Positions 20,240-29,266 of a stretch of 64,000 nucleotides of DNA are shown here, piece by piece. Location of the stretch: positions 34,904 through 98,903 of the forward strand of contig JAHHHI010000074.1 in the NCBI GenBank assembly GCA_019359435.1. Reading direction: 5' to 3'. Made by a program: the position numbers and the translations under genes. Below the pieces are notes generated by a model. The model did not search any database and was not told where the DNA came from. It saw only the letters and a program-made list of their open reading frames with translations. This DNA comes from Kaiparowitsia implicata GSE-PSE-MK54-09C. Its GTDB lineage: Bacteria > Cyanobacteriota > Cyanobacteriia > Elainellales > Elainellaceae. The first letter of the stretch is position 1; each line of letters starts with the position of its first letter.

Positions 20240-20803
20240 ATGACAGCCCAAATTCTAGTTGAAAAAAAGAAACTTAAGCAGCCGCCTTTGAAGTTGCACT
20301 ACTTGGGCGATCGCGTGCTGCGCCAGCCCGCCAAGCGCATCACCAAGGTTGATGACGAGGTGCGGCTGTTTGCGCGGCAAATGCTGCAAACCATGTATAG
20401 CGAAGACGGCATTGGGCTGGCTGCGCCCCAGGTAGGGGTAAACAAGCAATTGATTGTGATTGACACAGAGTTAGACAACCCAGAAGCACCACCGCTGATT
20501 TTGATTAACCCCAGCATTGTGAAATCTGGTGAAACGCTGTGTGCCCTGCAAGAAGGGTGCCTAAGCGTACCCGGTGTGTATATGGATGTGGTGCGGCCTG
20601 AGGTGATTGAAGTTAGCTTTAAGGATGAAATGGGACGCCCACAGCGTCGTAAAGCCGATGGGCTGCTGGCACGAGTCATCCAGCACGAGATGGATCACCT
20701 CAACGGCGTTATGTTTGTGGATCGGGTTGATAATTCCCTAGTGCTCAACCAAGAGCTGTCGAAGCATGGTTTCTCGGCTCAAGCGGTGAAGGCTGTTTCC
20801 TAA
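20240..20803 (+). CDS. def: Peptide deformylase
   Basis: A 187-residue metalloenzyme that removes the formyl group from nascent proteins. All three family motifs are present: GIGLAAPQVG, EGCLSVPGVY with the metal-binding Cys, and QHEMDHLNG with two metal-binding His and the catalytic Glu. The N-terminal 15-residue Lys-rich extension is unremarkable. A strong bidirectional-type hairpin lies 60 bp downstream. Confidence 0.96.
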   Translation: MTAQILVEKKKLKQPPLKLHYLGDRVLRQPAKRITKVDDEVRLFARQMLQTMYSEDGIGLAAPQVGVNKQLIVIDTELDNPEAPPLILINPSIVKSGETLCALQEGCLSVPGVYMDVVRPEVIEVSFKDEMGRPQRRKADGLLARVIQHEMDHLNGVMFVDRVDNSLVLNQELSKHGFSAQAVKAVS

Positions 20804-20861
20804 CGCAAATCCCTGATGCAATTTACACGAGCGTGATCCACAGAAGCGCCTTCACAATTAG

Positions 20862-20913
20862 CTAAAAAATAACAGGACACTGCGTGATGGGCATGAGTCC
20901 TGTTATTTTTTAG
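20862..20913. terminator. Terminator, 17-bp perfect stem with T tract
   Basis: Arms CTAAAAAATAACAGGAC (20862-20878) and GTCCTGTTATTTTTTAG (20897-20913) pair perfectly. The T-rich run on either strand allows termination in both directions; it serves def. Confidence 0.85.
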
Positions 20914-20996
20914 TTAACCGTACATGTGGCGTTATCGTAGGGGCGTGTGAAAAATCCTGGCTGCAAGGCCGATTCCTGTTTTGTACCCTTTGCAGG

Positions 20997-21293
20997 GTGG
21001 GGACTCTAGGTGCGGCTTTGGTTTTGCCGCTAGTGCGTGATTGGGCGATTGGTTCAAAAATTATTGAAATTGTTATTACAGAGGCGAGGCGTGACGTGAC
21101 TCCAAAAAGTGGTGGACTGTTGATGGTGTCTTGTGTGGCGGCGATCGCCGCAGTGGGTAGTGTATTCGAGCTGTCGTCTGGGGTGCCCGATTTGGGCACG
21201 CCGGTCACAGCCGGGATTTTGGCGTTGAGTATTCCTGCCACAATCGTCAGCTTTTATGCGGCAGTGCAAGATGCTCGCGCGAATCAGCGTTAG
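20997..21293 (+). CDS. Small hypothetical membrane protein
   Basis: A 98-codon frame from GTG 20997 with two clear hydrophobic segments (about 43-60, MVSCVAAIAAVGSVFEL, and 68-90, GTPVTAGILALSIPATIVSF). The composition is protein-like and unlike the opposite frame. I recognise no family. The frame stays open upstream to near 20910, so the start is uncertain, and there is no clear ribosome-binding site. It could be a degraded gene. Confidence 0.45.
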   Translation: MGTLGAALVLPLVRDWAIGSKIIEIVITEARRDVTPKSGGLLMVSCVAAIAAVGSVFELSSGVPDLGTPVTAGILALSIPATIVSFYAAVQDARANQR

Positions 21294-21436
21294 ACAGCAG
21301 CATGATGAAAATTGATGGCAATTAAAGCCGCCTCCAGAGTGGGCATACGGGCGATCGCCCCCTTGCTGCCTGGTGTGAAAGGCTGAAACACTGGGACTAA
21401 TATGATCAGAGCATTCTGAGAGAGGTAGGGATCAGC

Positions 21437-22744
21437 ATGGATGAGACTCCTCAAGGGGCGGTGCTGCGGCAAGTCTCGCCAGAGGACGGGCAAGGAGTCG
21501 TTCATCTGCTGACGTTAGGGGAAGACGCCGTGATTGGGCGAGAGCCAGACTGCCACATTGTGTTGGATTCTGCCACCTATCGCGGCGTGTCGCGCTATCA
21601 CCTCAAGCTGCAGGCAGTCAGCCGAATCGGCTGGCAGGTCTGTGACTTGGGCAGTACGAACGGAACCTATATCAACGGACGGCGAGTGCTGGGCTGTCGG
21701 ACGGTGCGTTCGGGCGATCGCATTGCACTGGGGCATCGAGGGCCACAGTTCTTGTTTGAGCCTGTAGCGGCGTCATCACCCGTTGCCGTGAGGACAGGGG
21801 AGCGATCGCCCATCCACATTCCCCAAGGCGAGCGAGTCACGGCCAGCCAGCTGTTCCCGCTGCTTTCTACCGAACACGATTGGGTTCAAAAAGCATATCT
21901 GCTGCCGGGTTTGCTCACGGTATTTTGCGTCGCGCTACTCTTTGTGGCGGTGGGCGAACCGTTGCTGTTTAACGGACTGCTGGCTGGCTATCTAGGCGCA
22001 GCCGCGTATTTCGTGGTGTACCAACTTTGCGGTAAGCCCAAACCCTGGTGGCTGCTGCTGGCAGTCGCAGGATCGACGATGCTGCTGCTGGCGAGCCCAG
22101 TGCTCGACGCCTTCTCGTTTGTATTTCAGCAGGTGCTCCCGGGTCAGCTTATGTTAGACGCATCTCCCACGCTGGCACAGCTGTGGGTGGGCATGTTCTT
22201 TGGGGCGGGCCTGATGGAGGAACTGCTCAAGGCGATTCCGGTGCTTCTGCTGGCGGGGCTAGGGCTAATGAAGGGAAATAGTTTGAGCGATCGCCTCACT
22301 GTTCGAGAGCCGCTAGACGGCATTTTGCTCGGGGCAGCTTCGGCGGTGGGCTTTACGTTACTAGAAACGCTGGGCTACTACGTTCCCGATTTAATTCAGG
22401 TTTTAGAATCTCAATCTGGCTACGATATCGGACAACTTTCAGGACTCCAGCTCCTCATTCCCCGCATGTTGGGGTCGATTGCTGGGCATATGGCCTACAG
22501 CGGCTATTTTGGCTATTGCATTGGCCTAAGTATGCTCAAACCGGGGCAGCGCTGGCGAACGCTGCTTGTGGGCTATTTGATTGCAGCACTGCTGCATACC
22601 CTATGGAACGTGAGCGGCATAGTAAACCTGCTGCTATTGCCAGTGGTGGGCATGGCGTCCTATGCGCTGTTGATGACGGCCATCCTCAAGGCTCGGGCGT
22701 TGTCCCCTCAGCGGCACATAAACTTTGCCACACGGATTCACTAA
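21437..22744 (+). CDS. FHA domain fused to PrsW-type intramembrane protease
   Basis: A 435-residue protein. Residues 20-108 are an FHA domain with the phosphothreonine-binding signature: GR (34-35), VSRYH (51-55) and LGSTNGTYING (71-81). Residues 150-415 form a membrane domain of about eight spans with PrsW-family hallmarks: EE in GLMEELLKAIP (261-262), E310 in TLLETLGYY, H351 in GHMAYSGYFGY and H387 in LLHTLWN. PrsW in Bacillus cleaves the anti-sigma factor RsiW. The FHA fusion suggests that protease recruitment or activity responds to Ser/Thr phosphorylation (inference). The CHAT-FHA and PP2C genes lie within 7 kb. Confidence 0.88.
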   Translation: MDETPQGAVLRQVSPEDGQGVVHLLTLGEDAVIGREPDCHIVLDSATYRGVSRYHLKLQAVSRIGWQVCDLGSTNGTYINGRRVLGCRTVRSGDRIALGHRGPQFLFEPVAASSPVAVRTGERSPIHIPQGERVTASQLFPLLSTEHDWVQKAYLLPGLLTVFCVALLFVAVGEPLLFNGLLAGYLGAAAYFVVYQLCGKPKPWWLLLAVAGSTMLLLASPVLDAFSFVFQQVLPGQLMLDASPTLAQLWVGMFFGAGLMEELLKAIPVLLLAGLGLMKGNSLSDRLTVREPLDGILLGAASAVGFTLLETLGYYVPDLIQVLESQSGYDIGQLSGLQLLIPRMLGSIAGHMAYSGYFGYCIGLSMLKPGQRWRTLLVGYLIAALLHTLWNVSGIVNLLLLPVVGMASYALLMTAILKARALSPQRHINFATRIH

Positions 22745-22802
22745 CGGTTTTCCCAAACCGGGTCTATAGAAATAGGAATCACCCAGTACCCGTTAAGCAT
22801 CC

Positions 22803-23426
22803 TTAGGCATCGTCGGGAGTAGACTCAGCCAGCGCCACACGGGCGATCGCCAGACTCAACCGCGCCTGCTCGATACTCGACAGTTTCGACCATTCTGTGC
22901 AGCGAACCGACTGCAGCACGCCGTTTACAGGCTCGGTGCCTGCGCCGTCACGCATTGCATAGGCAAAGGGGCGAGCCAGCACAATCAAATCATCTTCGTT
23001 CCACTCGGTGAGCACTGCCTGGACACACAGCACCAGTTGATCGGAAAGCGAGCGATTTGTCGCAGAGACCTGTTTCACTTGAGCCAGAATGCGATCGACA
23101 ATAGCAGCCGGAACCTGAGCCGTAAATCGCTGCCACAGCGGGGCCGAAGCTCCAGACATGGCGCTTGCTGCGGGCGCGGGGCGATCTGCCCACACCTGAT
23201 CAACGGTGGCCGTTAGCGACTGCACATAGGGTGACCAGTCTTCACTCTGCCATCCATCTGCAGCCATTTCCTGTTCTAATGCGTCGAAGTATTCAGATGA
23301 ACTTGCTTCAGCAGGGTCCCACACATAAGGCGTTTCACGCTGATTTAGCAACAGTTGCAGCAGCTCTAGCTCTGCCTGCGCCTGAAACGGGGTGAGGGAT
23401 GGACGGTGGTGAGAATCGCTAGTCAT
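22803..23426 (-). CDS. Hypothetical cyanobacterial protein, about 207 aa
   Basis: A soluble, acidic, mostly helical protein (start MTSDSHHRPSLTPFQAQAEL) with no signal peptide or membrane span. I recognise no family. Coding quality is good: typical codon use, HIP1 sites and no competing frame. It lies downstream of the CHAT-FHA gene on the same strand (306 bp apart) and converges on the FHA-PrsW gene. The role is unknown. Confidence 0.7.
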   Translation of the reverse strand: MTSDSHHRPSLTPFQAQAELELLQLLLNQRETPYVWDPAEASSSEYFDALEQEMAADGWQSEDWSPYVQSLTATVDQVWADRPAPAASAMSGASAPLWQRFTAQVPAAIVDRILAQVKQVSATNRSLSDQLVLCVQAVLTEWNEDDLIVLARPFAYAMRDGAGTEPVNGVLQSVRCTEWSKLSSIEQARLSLAIARVALAESTPDDA

Positions 23427-23732
23427 AGGTCAAAGCAGTCTCCAGAAATGCGCCGGTAGTGAAATGTCAACATCATTGGCTACAAGGCTCGCTGTGGCAG
23501 TTCCGCAAGTGGCTAGAAAATTATTCAGCCCGTCCCTCAAATGCGCTGCCCCCCTAAGGATGGTTTGAATGATAAGGCATTTATAGGAAAAAGGTGAGGT
23601 AACCCAGACCCCTAAGCGGTCGGTGGTTCACCGATTCCACCGCGCCTCTATGAGAAGCCATGTGGGGGCAATCCCATGTCCTAAGGATGCTGACCTTATT
23701 GTTTAGGATCTCGCTGGTCTTAAACAGAGTTG
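23427..23732. other. Spacer between CHAT-FHA gene and the 207-aa gene
   Basis: About 306 bp with no coding frame. A small GGTGGTTCACCGATTCCACC stem is present near 23621-23642. It may act as a terminator or leader but has no T tract. Confidence 0.3.
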
Positions 23733-25376
23733 TTAAGAATCTTCAAGCCGGAATTCCAGCTCATGGGTGCCTAAGCGAAGTCGGGTGGGTGAGCTCAGGG
23801 GAACTTCCTGCTGATGCACCCGCAGCCACTGGCTGTTGACCCCCTGTAGCGAGGTGCCATAGCGAGAGCGATCGCGCAAAAAATAGCCCGCCGCCTCACC
23901 GGTTTGGACTCCGGCTCGGTACACAATTTCGGCATGTTGTCGCGATACCCCCGTGCCGCCCCGCAACACAGCGTCGTTGCCGTCTTGGCTGCCAATTCGC
24001 ATCACCCCGCCATACACCCGCCAAGATTGTCCTGCGGGCTCAATGGAATGCAGCACGGCTGGCGGAAAGTAGGGCTCGATCCAACTATCTGGATTATTGG
24101 GGATTTCGGTGATGCCATCGGTCAAGGGTTTGACCAATTCACCGTTAAATTCTGGGTGCATGTAGAGCACCGGCAGCGTCCAGGTGACATGGTTGAACTT
24201 AAACAGGAATAGCAAGTGCTGCCGGGCGATCGCCACGGCTTCATCAATGGGCGATCGCTCCACTAACGCCTGCACCACCTGTTGAATAAAGGCATAGGCC
24301 TCGGGGTCAGCAATGGTATCGCGCATACCCAACACCGCCGGCACCCCATGGTGAATCAAAACCTCTGCCAGGCTGCTGCGGGGCAAGGCTAACCCATCTT
24401 GCTCATCAGGCTGGGCTCCCCAACAGGCATTGAATAGCGCCAGCTTGACTTGGCAACGGGTGAGCACCTGCGCCAGTTCTGTGCCGCTCAGGGTGGCGTC
24501 GGGGCGCAGATAGAGCTGCCCCCCGCCTGGCCCTGGCATCCCGTGCCCTGAGTAAAACAGCACATTAAAATGGCGGGTTTCAAGATGCGCGGTCAACTCG
24601 GCCGGAGTCGGCTGCACGAGCACCGTCACCTCGCAGGGCACCGGAGGCGGAAAGCGCGTCGTCTGGTTAGAGCTGGCGGCGCGCAGCACCTCAGCAATGG
24701 CCAACGCCTCTTGCTCCAACGCTAGCTTAGAGCTGCCGTGCTCCGATTGCGCCTGCGACTCTGCGTTAGGGTTCATAGCGTCGGCTGTCACCGTCTCCTG
24801 ACCCTGCACAAGCAAAATCTTAAGGGCATAGTCCTCTTTCTGGGGCGCGAGGGTGCTCACCTCATTAGTAGTGCGGCTAAACAGCACGCGTTGGTTTACC
24901 CCCACTGCAGGCATCCCCGACTGCGGCTGCATGATTTCCCACGGCAGCATCACCAATTCGGGCGATCGCACCTCTAACCGCAGTCGCAACGGCTGACTGC
25001 GGCCCCGCGACACCCCTCGGCTTTGCTCAAAGCTCGTGTGGGTCGGGCCATCAAAGACCCATTGCCAGAGGTTTACCCCCAAGTGCTGCATCAACCGAGC
25101 TGAATAACTGGTCGCCGCTGCCGGATCGGGATTGGCAGAAAACACAATATCAGGAGGCGGAGCATTGGCCGAAGCGGCCCGTAAGGAGAACAGCGCCTGC
25201 CAGGCCTGCCAGGTTTGGGTCAGCTCGTTGCCCCAATGCTGCACATGGTGCACCAACCCCGCCTGCAGCGGCGCTTGAAGCACCCAAATTGCATAGTGAT
25301 CGGCCTCTGCCTTGACCGCCAGGCTATCAATTGCCAATCGCAAACACGGAAACCCATTAGAAGAGTGGTCAGACAT
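23733..25376 (-). CDS. CHAT-domain caspase-like protein with C-terminal FHA domain
   Basis: A 547-residue protein from ATG 25376 (MSDHSSNGFPCLRL). Residues about 180-405 form a CHAT-type caspase fold: catalytic His278 in VLFYSGHGMPG and Cys318 in LALFNACWGA. Residues 130-170 (LRLRLEVRSPELVMLPWEIM) are the usual CHAT-preceding segment. Residues 455-545 are an FHA domain with GVSRQH (476-481) and RDRSRYGTSLQG. It should be a cysteine peptidase of clan CD whose partners or regulators are phosphoproteins (inference). A PP2C phosphatase gene lies upstream on the same strand. Confidence 0.87.
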   Translation of the reverse strand: MSDHSSNGFPCLRLAIDSLAVKAEADHYAIWVLQAPLQAGLVHHVQHWGNELTQTWQAWQALFSLRAASANAPPPDIVFSANPDPAAATSYSARLMQHLGVNLWQWVFDGPTHTSFEQSRGVSRGRSQPLRLRLEVRSPELVMLPWEIMQPQSGMPAVGVNQRVLFSRTTNEVSTLAPQKEDYALKILLVQGQETVTADAMNPNAESQAQSEHGSSKLALEQEALAIAEVLRAASSNQTTRFPPPVPCEVTVLVQPTPAELTAHLETRHFNVLFYSGHGMPGPGGGQLYLRPDATLSGTELAQVLTRCQVKLALFNACWGAQPDEQDGLALPRSSLAEVLIHHGVPAVLGMRDTIADPEAYAFIQQVVQALVERSPIDEAVAIARQHLLFLFKFNHVTWTLPVLYMHPEFNGELVKPLTDGITEIPNNPDSWIEPYFPPAVLHSIEPAGQSWRVYGGVMRIGSQDGNDAVLRGGTGVSRQHAEIVYRAGVQTGEAAGYFLRDRSRYGTSLQGVNSQWLRVHQQEVPLSSPTRLRLGTHELEFRLEDS

Positions 25377-25854
25377 CAATACACCACACTGAACACCACA
25401 CTGACCAGCAACGCCCTCACTCCAAGACCTACTGCTTATACACAATCTTGGCCCTTACACAATCTTGGCCCTCACCCCCTCAGTCCCCCTCGCCCAAAAA
25501 TGGGCGAGGGGAGGCCAAACAAGGCTTTTCGGCCCCCCTTCTCCCAGAACAGGAGAAGGGGTTGGGGGATGAGGAAAAAGCTCTGGTCGCAAGGGTTTCA
25601 GGACTTATCTATACACAGTAGCTCCAAGACAGACTCTTACGTCTGCGCGAGGCCTGTTCCATTTGGGGCGCACCACCGCGCCCATAACAGGCTCAAAACT
25701 TCGTTCCATCTAGTCAGGGCCACAACTCAGGAGACAGTGCAGATCTAGTCTATCTGGTTATCTTCCTGCGCCCCAAACTAATAACCTAAGAATCCCAGCA
25801 TTTCTGAGTTGGATGTTTTGAAGGGCGATGGATCAAAGAGTGGGACAGTTGGCC
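25377..25854. other. Spacer with paired GC hairpins between the PP2C and CHAT genes
   Basis: No gene. It holds the dispersed hairpin repeat at 25486-25561. Short frames across it show no family resemblance. Confidence 0.4.
25486..25561. repeat. Intergenic repeat with two hairpins
   Basis: CCCCTCGCCCA/TGGGCGAGGGG (25486-25496 with 25501-25511) and CCCCTTCTCC/GGAGAAGGGG (25535-25544 with 25552-25561) are two perfect stems around short loops. This CCCTC-type pair resembles an intergenic repeat widespread in cyanobacterial genomes. It may also terminate transcription of the PP2C gene. Confidence 0.65.
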
Positions 25855-28497
25855 TTACCCCAACGGCTCTAGAGGCTCGGCTGGACTTGGTTCCAAGGGG
25901 CTAGTTGGGTCTGCGGGGCTAGGCGTCGCCTCCCCGTTAGGAGCAACGGGATCGGTAGCACACCGCCCCTGCTGTTCTGGCGTCAGGTTTTGGTTTAGCC
26001 GCCATCGGGTAGAAAGGATGGGTTCTGCAACCCAGCCTACTTCGCCCGCCTGCACCACCGCTTCCGGTGGGAGAGGCGGGTCAGGCTCAGCATTTAATGC
26101 CGGGTCTGGCGCTGCATTTGCACCTGCGGGATCGGCCAGCGGCGGGGTCTGCGTCGTCCCTACGGGCTGCGTCAGCAGGTCTGTCCCAACTGAGCAGACT
26201 CGCACCTGTAGCCAGCGATCGGGCAGCACGCCTTGCTGGCTCACCAGTTGCAAAATGCTACCCGGAGGCACTCGCTTGGTGAGGGCATTCAGTGGTGTAT
26301 CTGCGGGCAGTTCTGGCACTGGCGCATCTAGCCCTGGGTCACCTGGCGATGCGGCGGTGGGCGGTGGGCTAGGAAGATTGGCGGAATCAGGTGGATTGGC
26401 AAACGGAGCAGCAGGGACGTCAGCAGAGGTCGCAAAGGGCGGCTGAGGCGACAGAACAACGGGCGGCGCTGTGGGATCTGCGCTGCGCCCTAGCTCGATG
26501 AGCGCGCCTGGCTGAAGCGCTTGGGCCGGATCGGGATCGGGATCGGGAGCCACGGGGCGGGGCGATCGCCCTAAGAAGGCATCTAGCCGATCAGGCGCAT
26601 AGCGCGACAGCAGATAGAGCCCCCCTGCCCCCAGTGCGAGCACCAGCAGCAGCGCGCCTAACAGTGACAGTAAGGGCGATCGCCGGGCAGGTAGGGCGGC
26701 AGGTGCCACCCGCTGAGTTTTGGCACTGGCAGCATCGGGCTCACCCGAGAGGGCGTGGGCCGGCGGCATCCAGGTCGCCTGAGGCGAAACTGCCGGGGCG
26801 CTGGGGGGTATAGCATTCGCCTTCACCGGTGATGGGGTAGACCGATGGGCAGCCTCTACCTGGCAGTGCAAAATGCCCAGGGTCACATTGTCATGCCCAT
26901 TGAGGCGATTGGCCAAGTCAACCAGCCGTTGGCAGGCCACACCCAGATCGACCTCGCGTTCACCGCGTGACCCAGCGTCAGACGGCTGCAGGGATGCCAG
27001 TAGCGGAGCCAGTTCTACGTCCCAAAACTGCTCTACCCGATCACCATCGCTCAGACCATCGGAGCACAGCAGCACAATGCAGTCTTCATCTAGCACGAAC
27101 CGCTGCACCGTGGGGTGCAATAGCGCTGAATCGTTCATGCCCAAGGCCTGGATCAGGGAACCTGAGCTGGGATGCTGCAAAGCTTCGCGGTGCAGACTAT
27201 AGCCCAGCCGCACCTCGCGGGTCGCCACATCATCATCCAGGGTGATTTGATGGCAGCCTCGGCGGGTAATCCAGTAAGCGCGGCTGTCGCCCACATGGGC
27301 CAGATACAGTTCATGCTGGCGCACTAGCCCCATAACGAGGGTTGTGCCCATGCGCTGGCGATCTTGTCGCTGTTCACTATCGTTGCGCTGGCTAATCTGA
27401 TTGTTGGCAGCGGCGGTCGCCTGTATCAACGCGTGGTGAATGGCGTCGGGTTCTAGGTTAGCCAGCGGGAGCGGTTGCACATGCTGCTGAATGGATGCGA
27501 TCGCCAGTCCCGATGCAACATCGCCCCCTTGGTGTCCGCCAATGCCATCGCAGACAATCACCATGGGCGCAGCCCCCTCTGCCAGTTGCGTCGGCAGCGT
27601 CTGGCTGACGGTGCCGCTGGGGGGATAGCAGGCGTCTTCGTTGCGGGCGCGGGTTGGGCCTTTGTCGGTGGCGGTTGCGAGGGAAATGGTGCGGGGGATG
27701 GATGGGGCGATCGCCCTAAGCTGCTGATCCAATTCAACAGTCACCTGAGCCGCACTAGAGAGACTGCCATCGACCAAGGCTTGGCTCAGGTGCTGCACCC
27801 CTGCCGCAACCGTGGGGTGCGCGGCAGTCGCCCACTGTTGCCACAGTCGGCCCAAGTCTGGCAGAGTGGCGATCGCCCCTGGCTGATCTGGCTGCAGTTC
27901 TAACAGCCGCACGAGGGACTCTTCTACCCGAATCAGCTCTGGGTTGAGCAGGGTCGATGCCACCTGTTCTACGCTGAGAGGCTGCCATAGGTTGGCCATT
28001 TGCCAGAGCCAGTTGAGCTGGCGCTGGGGCGAGGCGGTGGGCCAATCTTGGGCGATCGCTGGCAATGGATAGACCTTCTCCAGATCACCCGATGCCGAAG
28101 ACACCGTTTCGCCAGAGCGCGGTACCCAGACTGCTGCCCCTTCTAATAGCACTAACAAGGCCCCAGGCGCTGCTGCATCAGGCACCACGGCATCATAAAG
28201 TTGGGGCACATGCACCCGCTGGGGCATCAGCCGCAGATAGGTGAGCCATGACTCAGGCAGTCGATCCGCCGATGCCGTAGGGTAGTAGCCTGGCAATGTA
28301 TCCAAAAAGATGCGATCGCCCTGATAGAGATAGCGGTTGGCGACCATCGCTCCTGCTGCTAGCCCTGAAGGGAACACACCCACTCCCCACAAATAGTGCT
28401 TGGGCAGTGGCACACCACAGGTTTGGCAGGTTCGCTGGGTTGGCGAATTAGGCGCTTGGCACGATTGATTGGGGCAGTAGAGCATCGGTTGGGGCAT
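25855..28497 (-). CDS. Zinc-ribbon PP2C serine/threonine phosphatase with membrane anchor
   Basis: 880 residues. The N-terminus is a zinc ribbon (Cys 8, 13, 24 and 27). Residues about 40-230 are unassigned but resemble the spacing of a degenerate protein-kinase lobe (inference). Residues 270-545 are a PP2C domain with metal-binding motifs: RARNEDACYP, VIVCDGIGGHQGGDVASG (D317), AHVGDSRAYWI, LCSDGLSDGD and NGHDNVTLG (D536). One span follows at about 608-630, then a Pro-rich region and a C-terminal SH3b-like segment (PPGSILQLVSQQGVLPDRWL). It should be a membrane-tethered phosphatase reversing Ser/Thr phosphorylation read by nearby FHA proteins (inference). Confidence 0.88.
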   Translation of the reverse strand: MPQPMLYCPNQSCQAPNSPTQRTCQTCGVPLPKHYLWGVGVFPSGLAAGAMVANRYLYQGDRIFLDTLPGYYPTASADRLPESWLTYLRLMPQRVHVPQLYDAVVPDAAAPGALLVLLEGAAVWVPRSGETVSSASGDLEKVYPLPAIAQDWPTASPQRQLNWLWQMANLWQPLSVEQVASTLLNPELIRVEESLVRLLELQPDQPGAIATLPDLGRLWQQWATAAHPTVAAGVQHLSQALVDGSLSSAAQVTVELDQQLRAIAPSIPRTISLATATDKGPTRARNEDACYPPSGTVSQTLPTQLAEGAAPMVIVCDGIGGHQGGDVASGLAIASIQQHVQPLPLANLEPDAIHHALIQATAAANNQISQRNDSEQRQDRQRMGTTLVMGLVRQHELYLAHVGDSRAYWITRRGCHQITLDDDVATREVRLGYSLHREALQHPSSGSLIQALGMNDSALLHPTVQRFVLDEDCIVLLCSDGLSDGDRVEQFWDVELAPLLASLQPSDAGSRGEREVDLGVACQRLVDLANRLNGHDNVTLGILHCQVEAAHRSTPSPVKANAIPPSAPAVSPQATWMPPAHALSGEPDAASAKTQRVAPAALPARRSPLLSLLGALLLVLALGAGGLYLLSRYAPDRLDAFLGRSPRPVAPDPDPDPAQALQPGALIELGRSADPTAPPVVLSPQPPFATSADVPAAPFANPPDSANLPSPPPTAASPGDPGLDAPVPELPADTPLNALTKRVPPGSILQLVSQQGVLPDRWLQVRVCSVGTDLLTQPVGTTQTPPLADPAGANAAPDPALNAEPDPPLPPEAVVQAGEVGWVAEPILSTRWRLNQNLTPEQQGRCATDPVAPNGEATPSPADPTSPLEPSPAEPLEPLG

Positions 28498-28702
28498 TGC
28501 CAGCTCTAGGCAATAGCGGCTTTACCAGAATAGCTCACTCGGCTCAGACTAATACAGGAGAATCTCAGTACTCCCTCGTCGCGAGTCAGCCGTTTTTATG
28601 ACATTAGCTTGTTCTGCCCAATTTGCTAGGCCAGTCTTGCCCCTGTCCCACAGCAGTGGCTACAGCGGTGGCTTGAGCCTGTGCGATCAGCCGTTCGGTT
28701 GG

Positions 28703-29194
28703 TTAACCGTCAGATTGGCTCCAGAGGCTCTGATCGGGGGTGAGCTGGGGTGGCAATTCCCCTGTTTCGACCTGAGCGCGGAGGGTCTCTGGGTCGCCCC
28801 AGGCCACTAGTTCTAAATAGGTGCGGCCTACACCAAGGCAGGTGCCCGCCTGATCAAAGACTTCAATCCACCCGTCGTCACCATCGGTCTGCACCCTTAC
28901 GATCAACAAGCGGCGCTCGTCGACTGTGGTTCTGTGCAGCGTCACGGAGCCCCAGTCGCGCTCCATCACTGTTTTGGCGTAGTAGTCATAGGCGGCTTGC
29001 ACGGGCGTAGGCAGCGGTTGGGTTGCGGGGGCGATCGCCCCGCCTGCATCCCCAAAGCTGATCTGCTCAGGCTGATCAGTTCCCTGTTGATAGGCGGTAT
29101 GGCGCTGTCGCCAGTAGGTGTCAAGCTGTTGAGCGATGGACGTGCGAACACGAACGCCCCACTCTGATCCCGAGTCTTGAGAGCTAGATTCCAT
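28703..29194 (-). CDS. Hypothetical cyanobacterial protein, about 163 aa
   Basis: I start at ATG 29194 (MESSSQDSGSEWGVRVRTSI); a further ATG at 29212 adds six residues. The protein is soluble with an alpha/beta pattern; TPVQAAYDYYAKTVMERDWG and RLLIVRVQTDGDDGWIEVFD are its most structured parts. No catalytic motif or membrane segment is visible. It lies upstream of the PP2C gene on the same strand and diverges from tsaC, whose start is 73 bp away. I do not recognise the family. Confidence 0.7.
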   Translation of the reverse strand: MESSSQDSGSEWGVRVRTSIAQQLDTYWRQRHTAYQQGTDQPEQISFGDAGGAIAPATQPLPTPVQAAYDYYAKTVMERDWGSVTLHRTTVDERRLLIVRVQTDGDDGWIEVFDQAGTCLGVGRTYLELVAWGDPETLRAQVETGELPPQLTPDQSLWSQSDG

Positions 29195-29266
29195 ACCAAC
29201 TCTGTACCACACTAAAAGAGACGTGAAAAGATAGTAACAGGCCTCTCGACCACCCTACTTAACCCT

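Noticed and set aside
26018..26446. Plus-strand Gly/Ser/Ala-rich frame of 142 codons
   Set aside because: It is an antisense shadow of the Pro-rich tail of the PP2C gene; low-complexity frames opposite Pro/Ala-rich genes are expected.
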